From Branchiostoma floridae (Eukaryota > Chordata > Leptocardii > Amphioxiformes > Branchiostomatidae), in contig NC_049979.1 in assembly GCF_000003815.2 (NCBI RefSeq), positions 4,004,248 to 4,068,247 of the forward strand: 64,000 nucleotides of DNA. The letters are read 5' to 3'. The notes under the pieces were generated by a model. The model had not been told where the DNA came from. It saw nothing but the letters and a program-made list of their open reading frames with translations, and ran no database searches. Positions 48,201 through 57,200 of this stretch are shown here, in pieces (position 1 is the first letter of the stretch; every line of letters starts with the position of its first letter). Both the position numbers and the translations under genes were made by a program.

Positions 48201-51200
48201 GATGGCTTCACTGTAGAAACCTAAACCTGAGCTGGGTTTCTGGTACAACGATCCTGAATTATTCCCAGCAGGTGGTTAAGGAGGAAACTGAAGAAAGCAG
48301 GAATGCCGAATTAGCACATTTATCTAAGCATCCATAAAGACATCAGAGGGTCACGCCGACCTAACGGGTTACCGGCAGATCACCTTGTGGCGGGGAAAAC
48401 AAGTTAACCTTTATATATGAGGTGCTACGTCATATCTTACATAAGCTATATATATATAGATTAATGTATCTATCTCTTACATAAGCTGTCATAGCATGTA
48501 ACCTCTGGCACACTGAAATATCACCTTTAACACAGTTAAGTGGCCATTTGGCTAACAATTCCGTACTGGGTAGGTGATTAGGTAGCAGGGAGAAGCCTAA
48601 TACCATTTTTTTACCTATGCAAAAAAATGCAGGAGGGGGGCATTGTGAGGGAGCAGAGTGTGTGTGTGTGGGGGGGGGGGGGGTAATGTGGTGGAAGGGG
48701 GGTTCCCCCTGCACTGCAGAAAGAACTCACCTCACCAGCACCATATCTGAGCATTAGATTTTGGACCCCTACTGGCCCCCGTAGGAACTGCAGAACTCAC
48801 CTCACCAGAACCATATCTGAGCATGACATTAATGAGGTACCCCTAGTGGCATTGATGTGAACTGCAGAACGAACTCACCTCACCAGCACAATATCTGAGC
48901 ATGACGTTAATGAGGTACCCCTAGGAGCATTGATGGGAACTGCAGAAATAACTCACCTCACCAGCACCATATCTGAGCATGGCGTTGATGAGGTACCCCT
49001 AGCAGCATTGATGGGAACTGCAGAAATAACTCACCTCACCAGCACCATATCTGAGCATGGCGTTAATGAAGGACATGATGGCTGTTTTCAGGTTGACCTC
49101 CTCCCGGTACACCCCCGTACTTCGGTCCAGGTCGTGGATCAGCGACTGCAAGGAAGAGACACGGAAAAAAAACACTTTAAAATAAACACATGGCATGAGA
49201 GGTGCTGATAGAAATCATTCTGAAAGACAGTTGGACTGTACATTCAAACACAAAAATGTAAATTTTGCAATGTCCAACTCCTTGACAAAGACTGGAGTTG
49301 GCCAGTAAAGAATATGGGCAAGTCCAATTTTTTTGTTGGACATTACAGTTCAATTTCCTTCAGAAGCAATAGCATAGTTGCTTAAGACTCTTACCAGTGA
49401 ACAACATCAAGTGGAAAGAAAAAGACATTGCAACGTAGATGATTGCAGCTACAAAACAACAAGAAGAGCTGAAAGAATCTTGAAGAAAAAATCAACAACT
49501 TCAAAACAGCAGGATGGACCCCAAAGAAGCTCAGGCCCTAAAATGCCTCTCGTTACACTCGTTACCTCTCTCGGTCCCAGCCTTGAGCGTCGGTGAAACA
49601 GCGGCAAGTCATGGAAGAGGGACTGGTCACAAGATCACACACACACACACACACACAAACATACATACAGGAGCACGGGAGAAAAGAGGTGCTTCAGAAG
49701 TTTACAGCTATGAAATCTGGAGCCAGCCACACACCACTGAAGGAAGCTAAGACTAACATAGAAAATCGACTGCAGAAGTGGATTGCATGCATTTGTACAG
49801 CCAGCGTGGGAATACATGACAAGTGCATGAGATAATACAACAGGAATGCTAGAGGCAAGACACAATACTTTTCTCCAAAAGGGTTGATCTACGTCACCCA
49901 CTGGAGACAGAGTTTCCCTGATGTAAAAACAACAAGGCGACCTTGGGAGGGTTCACATTGTTCCCACCAGAACTCTTTCTTGTTATCTAAATTATATTTG
50001 AATGTGCTTGAATGTGGATTTAGCTGACAGATCTAAATTCTAAGTGATATATCTGTATAACAAGTAACGTTACCTAAAGAAAGATATCCTAATACAGAGA
50101 GAAGAAGAATTTTCATTTAACCGCTTTTTAGTTTTTCCCAATCCAATGTAACTAGGGTCAGTGTCTTTAGAATGAGGTTTTTCACCCACATGGCTAAATT
50201 TTACCATTCGCAGTCAGCATTGGCAGTCTGGTGGAGACAACTTCCAGAAGCCAAGCAGCTGAATACTGTAATTCCTGAGTTTTTCAATGTTATTTTAAGT
50301 TCACGGTTTTCATGTTGACGACTGGAAGGTAAACTTATCATTATTGATAACAAATAAATCACTACCTCTTTTTATGTGCACATGCCGCTATCGTCAACAT
50401 TTAACTCTGAGAACAAGTTAAATTTTCTCAGACTGTGAAAGTTAAGTATCGAGAAGAATTACAGTAACAAGGTTTGGATAAGTGACAAAGTCTGGGCAGT
50501 TCTGGTCATATTCTAAGTACCTGAAATCTTGTCCTCTCAGCGGAGTAGTTCTGGTAGTGCAGCATGGCCTCCAGCACCTTCTTGTGCCCCCCCTCCACCA
50601 GGCACACCGCGCCCAGGATCTCCAACACTGCGATCTTCGTCTTGATGTTCTCGCAGCTCAGGCTCTGCGCGATGATGTTGATGCTGCTGTGGTGGCCAAG
50701 CACATGGGACCTGCCATGCTGGAGACAAACAAACAAACAAACAATAAACAAACAATTTCAACACATAGTTAACTACCAACACAAGGCCATGGGACCTGCC
50801 ATGCTGGAAAATAACAAACAAACAAATAATAAACAAATGAATTGAGATTCAAAACACAACACACAGGGCTATGGGACCTGCTATGCTGGAGACAAGCAAA
50901 CAAACAAATAATAGATTTCAACACACAATAAAACACTCAATACTTGGCTGTCAGATCAGACATGATGTAAATAAAAATAAACAATAAATGAATAAAAAAT
51001 TTCAACACACTTAGCTTGAATTTTCATCTGTGTGGGTAGTGATCATTTAGAAACAAAGTTGAACTGTAATTTTTTACCCCAAAGCACAAACTTTAAAACA
51101 GAGACTAAGTGCTAGCATCAGAACACATTGGATTACTAGGCACCATTATATAACTTTCGCAACTTATGATCCAATTCTTACAGAGTTACTACCATGCAGT

Positions 51201-54200
51201 AAGGAACATATATGATAGGAGTCTCTCTTCATTCATGTAGCTACTACTGTTAGTAGCTTTAAACAACTTCTTCCCCACAATTTTCCACCCATCCCTGTAG
51301 AAAACATTTCCTCCTCTGATTTAACGACGCTTGTTTGAATAAATTTTGGTACAAGATGTTGGCTTTCTATATTCATTGCGAATGATTTTGCAACTCCTGA
51401 ATTGCTTGCTAAATGCTGTAGCAAGACCAAACAAACCTGAGCTAAGCTGAGCTGAACATAAACTGTTTAATGCAGAAATGTTTGAGGTGGTTTTATGTTT
51501 GCGGTTTTTGCAGTGGCCAATTCACCGCGAACTTACCAGGAACATTTTTCCATCATAGTATTTGACTGCAGTCTATGGCGCTATCGCAAACTTAAAACCA
51601 CGGCAAACACTCCATTTTCCCACTACCACGAAAGTAAATCCCAGCGAACTTAAATGCATACAGTATATAAGAATTGAACGTACTGAGTTGTTCATGAGAG
51701 CCTTGATGCAGCCGATGATGGAGGTGTGAATTCTGCTCTCCGACGTCTCGTAGTCCATGCTCTGCAGGAAGTTCAGCAGGCACGACAGCCCGTCCAGCTC
51801 GATAAACCTGTGCACAAACCTACGGAGGAACAAACATCACCATAAACCTGTGCACAAACCTACGGAGGAACAAACATTGTCATGACAACCCGTCCAGCTC
51901 GATAAACCTGTGCACAAACCTACAGAGGAACAAACATCAAGGTAAACATGTGCACAAACCTACGGAGGAACAAACATCACAATAAACATGTGCACAAACC
52001 TACGGAGGAACAAACATTGTCATGACAACCCGTCCAGCTCGATAAACCTGTGCACAAACCTACGGAGGAACAAACATCACGATAAACATGTGCACAAACC
52101 TACAGAGGAACAAACATCACAATAAACCTGTGCACAAACCTACGGAGGAACAAACATCACAATAAACATGTGCACAAACCTACGGAGGAACAAACATTGT
52201 CATGACAACCCGTCCAGCTCGATAAACCTGTGCACAAACCTACGGAGGAACAAACATCAAGGTAAACCTGTGCACAAACCTACAGAGGAACAAACATCGT
52301 CATGACAACCCGTCCAGCTCAATAAACCTGTGCACAAACCTACGGAGGAACAAACATCAAGGTAAACCTGTGCACAAACCTACGGAGGAACAAACATCGT
52401 CATGACAGCCCGTCCAGCTCGATAAACCTGTGCACAAACCTACGGAGGAACAAACATCACAATAAACCTGTGCACAAACCTACGGAGAAACAAACATTGT
52501 CATAACAACCCGTCCAGCTCGATAAACCTGTGCACAAACCTACGGAGGAACAAACATTGTCATAACAACCCGTCCAGCTCGATAAACCTGTGCACAAACC
52601 TACGGAGGAACAAACATCACAATAAACCTGTGCACAAACCTACGGAGGAACAAACATTGTCATAACAACCCGTCCAGCTCGATAAACCTGTGCACAAACC
52701 TACGGAGGAACAAACATTGTCATAACAACCCGTCCAGCTCGATAAACCTGTGCACAAACCTACGGAGGAACAAACATCACAATAAACCTGTGCACAAACC
52801 TACGGAGGAACAAACATTGTCATAACAACCCGTCCAGCTCGATAAACCTGTGCACAACCCTACGGAGGAACAAACATTGTNNNNNNNNNNNNNNNNNNNN
52901 NNNNNNNNNNNNNNNNNNNNNNNNNNNNNNNNNNNNNNNNNNNNNNNNNNNNNNNNNNNNNNNNNNNNNNNNNNNNNNNNNNNNNNNNNNNNNNNNNNNN
53001 NNNNNNNNNNNNNNNNNNNNNNNNNNNNNNNNNNNNNNNNNNNNNNNNNNNNNNNNNNNNNNNNNNNNNNNNNNNNNNNNNNNNNNNNNNNNNNNNNNNN
53101 NNNNNNNNNNNNNNNNNNNNNNNNNNNNNNNNNNNNNNNNNNNNNNNNNNNNNNNNNNNNNNNNNNNNNNNNNNNNNNNNNNNNNNNNNNNNNNNNNNNN
53201 NNNNNNNNNNNNNNNNNNNNNNNNNNNNNNNNNNNNNNNNNNNNNNNNNNNNNNNNNNNNNNNNNNNNNNNNNNNNNNNNNNNNNNNNNNNNNNNNNNNN
53301 NNNNNNNNNNNNNNNNNNNNNNNNNNNNNNNNNNNNNNNNNNNNNNNNNNNNNNNNNNNNNNNNNNNNNNNNNNNNNNNNNNNNNNNNNNNNNNNNNNNN
53401 NNNNNNNNNNNNNNNNNNNNNNNNNNNNNNNNNNNNNNNNNNNNNNNNNNNNNNNNNNNNNNNNNNNNNNNNNNNNNNNNNNNNNNNNNNNNNNNNNNNN
53501 NNNNNNNNNNNNNNNNNNNNNNNNNNNNNNNNNNNNNNNNNNNNNGACAAACATCACAATAAACCTGTGCACAAACCTACGGAGGACAAACATCACCATA
53601 AACCTGTGCACAAACCTACCGGAGGAACAAACATCACCATAAACCTGTACAGCTCAATAAACGTGTGCACAAACCTACGGAGGAACAAACATCACGATAA
53701 ACCTGTGCACAAACCTACGGAGGAACAAACATCGTCATGACAGCCCGTCCAGCTCGATAAACCTGTGCACAAACCTACGGAGGAACAAACATCACAATAA
53801 ACGTGTGCACAAACCTATGGAGAAACAAACATTGTCATAACAGCCCGTCCATCTCGATAAACCTGTGCACAAACCTACGGAGGAACAAACATTGTCATAA
53901 CAGCCCGTCCAGCTCGATAAACCTGTGCACAAACCTACGGAGGAACAAACATCACAATAAACCTGTGCACAAACCTACGGAGGAACAAACATTGTCATAA
54001 CAACCCGTCCAGCTCGATAAACCTGTGCACAAACCTACGGAGGAACAAACATTGTCATAACAACCCGTCCAGCTCGATAAACCTGTGCACAAACCTACGG
54101 AGGAACAAACATCACAATAAACCTGTGCACAAACCTACGGAGGAACAAACATCACCATAAACCTGTGCACAAACCTACGGAGGAACAAACATCACAATAA

Positions 54201-57200
54201 ACCTGTGCACAAACCTACGGAGGAACAAACATCACCATAAACCTGTGCACAAACCTACGGAGGAACAAACATTGTCATAACAACCCGTCCAGCTCGATAA
54301 ACCTGTGCACAAACCTACGGAGGAACAAACATTGTCATAACAACCCGTCCAGCTCGATAAACCTGTGCACAAACCTACGGAGGAACAAACATCACAATAA
54401 ACCTGTGCACAAACCTACGGAGGAACAAACATTGTCATAACAACCCGTCCAGCTCGATAAACCTGTGCACAAACCTACGGAGGAACAAACATTGTCATAA
54501 CAACCCGTCCAGCTCGATAAACCTGTGCACAAACCTACGGAGGAACAAACATCGTCATGACAACCCGTCCAGCTCGATAAACCTGTGCACAAACCTACAG
54601 AGGAACAAACATCGTCATGACAGCCCATCCAGCTCAATAAACCTGTGCACAAACCTACGGAGGAACAAACATCACGATAAACCTGTGCACAAACCTACAG
54701 AGGAACAAACATCACGATAAACCTGTGCACAAACCTACAGAGGAACAAACATCACGATAAACCTGTGCACAAACCTACGGAGAAACAAACATTGTCATGA
54801 CAACCCGTCCAGCTCGATAAACCTGTGCACAAACCTACAGAGGAACAAACATCGTCATGACGACCATCCAGCTTGATAAATCTGTACACAAACCTATGGA
54901 GGAATAAACACAGCTGGATGTTTGTTTCGTTGTTTACAGCATGGACTGAAATATATCATTTTCTTTTTGCTGTTTCTTCTCCTTCGCCAAATCTTCAAAT
55001 GTACTCTTATTTTGTTTCCATGACATACATCTCAATACATGTTGTTGTCCAAATTCATATATTCTGGTTTTGCAGCAGTGCCCTTATTCCTAGTTACTCT
55101 GACCATACATCAACCCAACAATCAATAAATGATATAAACAGATACAGTCGTGCCTGGGGGCGAGTCCAGCACATCAGATGGTCAGACTAATGGCAGGAAG
55201 GGAATTTACAGGATCTGCATGAATCAAATGTTGTTTTTAATCCATTTTGCAGCCATCAAGGCACCACATTTGCCGTTGTAACGGTCCAGAATGACAATCT
55301 AATCGCCTTTGGGCGCTGAGGGTCAAACATATGGCACAGATGCAGCTTCTGATCTAATTTCTGCTCCACTCATTGGAGTCCGATATAAACAGCATCTAGT
55401 CATAATTGAGGAGGTGCTTCCTGGCAGTATAACTCTTCATTGAACCTCTCTATCGTACCAAGGGAGTGATGAAGTATAGGCACAATCAGAGCCACAAGTA
55501 GATTAGCCTGATTTAATCTTGCTTATAGCAGCCCGCCCAACATCCACCGGACAGCAGAGTTTGTGTCACACGGACTACAAGTAGATTAGCTGTTAGTAAT
55601 GCCTTAATTAGTGCGTTGCAACCAGGTATTTAAGAAGAAAACAGAACACAGATCATTAAAGAGTTTATCACATACTAGTAACAAACCTCAATTTCCATCC
55701 TTCATACTTTCTCATCATGTCTGAGATTTATATAGTGGTGTCATTCACTAAATAGCTGTTGGAAAGTGAAAGAGTAAGAAAGAGGGACATCCAGAGACAG
55801 AGAGAGCAAAAGACAGGTGAGTGAAAGAGCATGAGGGAAAGAGAAAGAGGGGACAGTAAGAGAGACAGAGAGTGAGCAAGAGAAAGGAGAGAGAGACTCA
55901 GAGAGACAGAGAGGGACTTAGTGTGTTACCTCATGGGCTGTGTCCTGAGGGCTGTTTTGAGGCTGTCGGCCAGGTTTGCTCGTACTGTCACCTCATCATC
56001 ATCGTGGGCGAACACAAGCTGCAGGAGAGGAACAAGGCAATGAGGAACCACTACACAGACATAAGCATGAACCAGAAAGTAATCTCCAAGTAGATCCTAC
56101 AATGGCATAAGATAGTATCAAACTGACCAAGGAGTGTAGTCAGCCAAAAGGCGTCCATTTGCCTTGTAGAATCTGCCCCCAGTCAGTTAGAACAAAGGCT
56201 ATCAACATCCATCAACACCCCGGTATCGAAACACACCCCTCTGCCAGCTTTTGATACTATCTTATGCTATCGTAGGATCTGTTAGGAGATTACCTGAAAG
56301 TACAGAAACCACAACTGAAATCAATGTAACACTGGTCACTTCATAGATGGAAAGTCCAAATGTCATGCATACAAGTTCTACAAATCAATAATATAAAAAA
56401 TCATTTAGAAAAAAATGTTTTGCTCCATACTGTGGTAGCTTTATCACAATCTGTTATTTGGAGTATAGTTCATTCATGATGTATAAATAAAGGCATTTGT
56501 TAGATTTTGAAAATTTCTGGGACCCGGTTCTTTCCACCATTGAAGTGACTGGTGCCATCAAAATCATTCAGAACAATTGCTTGCATTTTAGCTCAATTCT
56601 CAGCATTTGTAATCATTATGACAAATTTCTATTCAGAGCAGCACAATTAAAACAACATGTGGGGCCATCCAAATCACAGCTACCCATTTCACACTACCAC
56701 AACAACACTATAATATCAAATTCAACTTCATACAACCATTATCACATATACACAAGCTACATAGCAATAAGTTCTGCACATACTGTAACATGTTTCAGTT
56801 TGGCAGTTGATTTGGACTAAGCATGCAAAATCTGCAGGGCTGCATTTGAAATCCGCAAAACAAATCTGTCCATTTTATTTACACTATTTTTCTTCAATCA
56901 TTCGTGCCATAAAAAGAAATGATAAAAAAGTCAATACGCCTTTGCTATAGGAGCAAAATTTGCTTTAACCAGGACAATACTGAAACCCACAAAGACAGCC
57001 AGGGCATGAAGAAAGTAAGGACAGCTGAGCATTAAATGTTTAGCCTTTAGGCAGGTGATGCAGGTGTATGTACAGGTGATACAGGTGTGCCTACAGGTGT
57101 AGCTACATGTAGGTGCAGCGTTTGGTTGGCTACAGACTTACCGCAGCTGCCAAGGGCCACTTACATGTAACGAATGTCAAAACAAGAAGACAGAAGAATT

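Noticed and set aside
52777-53740. Long open frames on both strands over the gap
   Set aside because: They are open only because the unknown bases contain no stop codons.
54392-54652. Cys-rich repeated frame (MCTGLLSW..., SSVGLCTGL) on the minus strand
   Set aside because: It is a translation of 60-base minisatellite units whose length is a multiple of three; frames break at every 40-base unit and no splice or start context supports a protein.
51820-54910. CRISPR-like direct-repeat array
   Set aside because: No unique spacers: whole units are repeated, in a eukaryotic intron, and derive from the adjacent exon junction.
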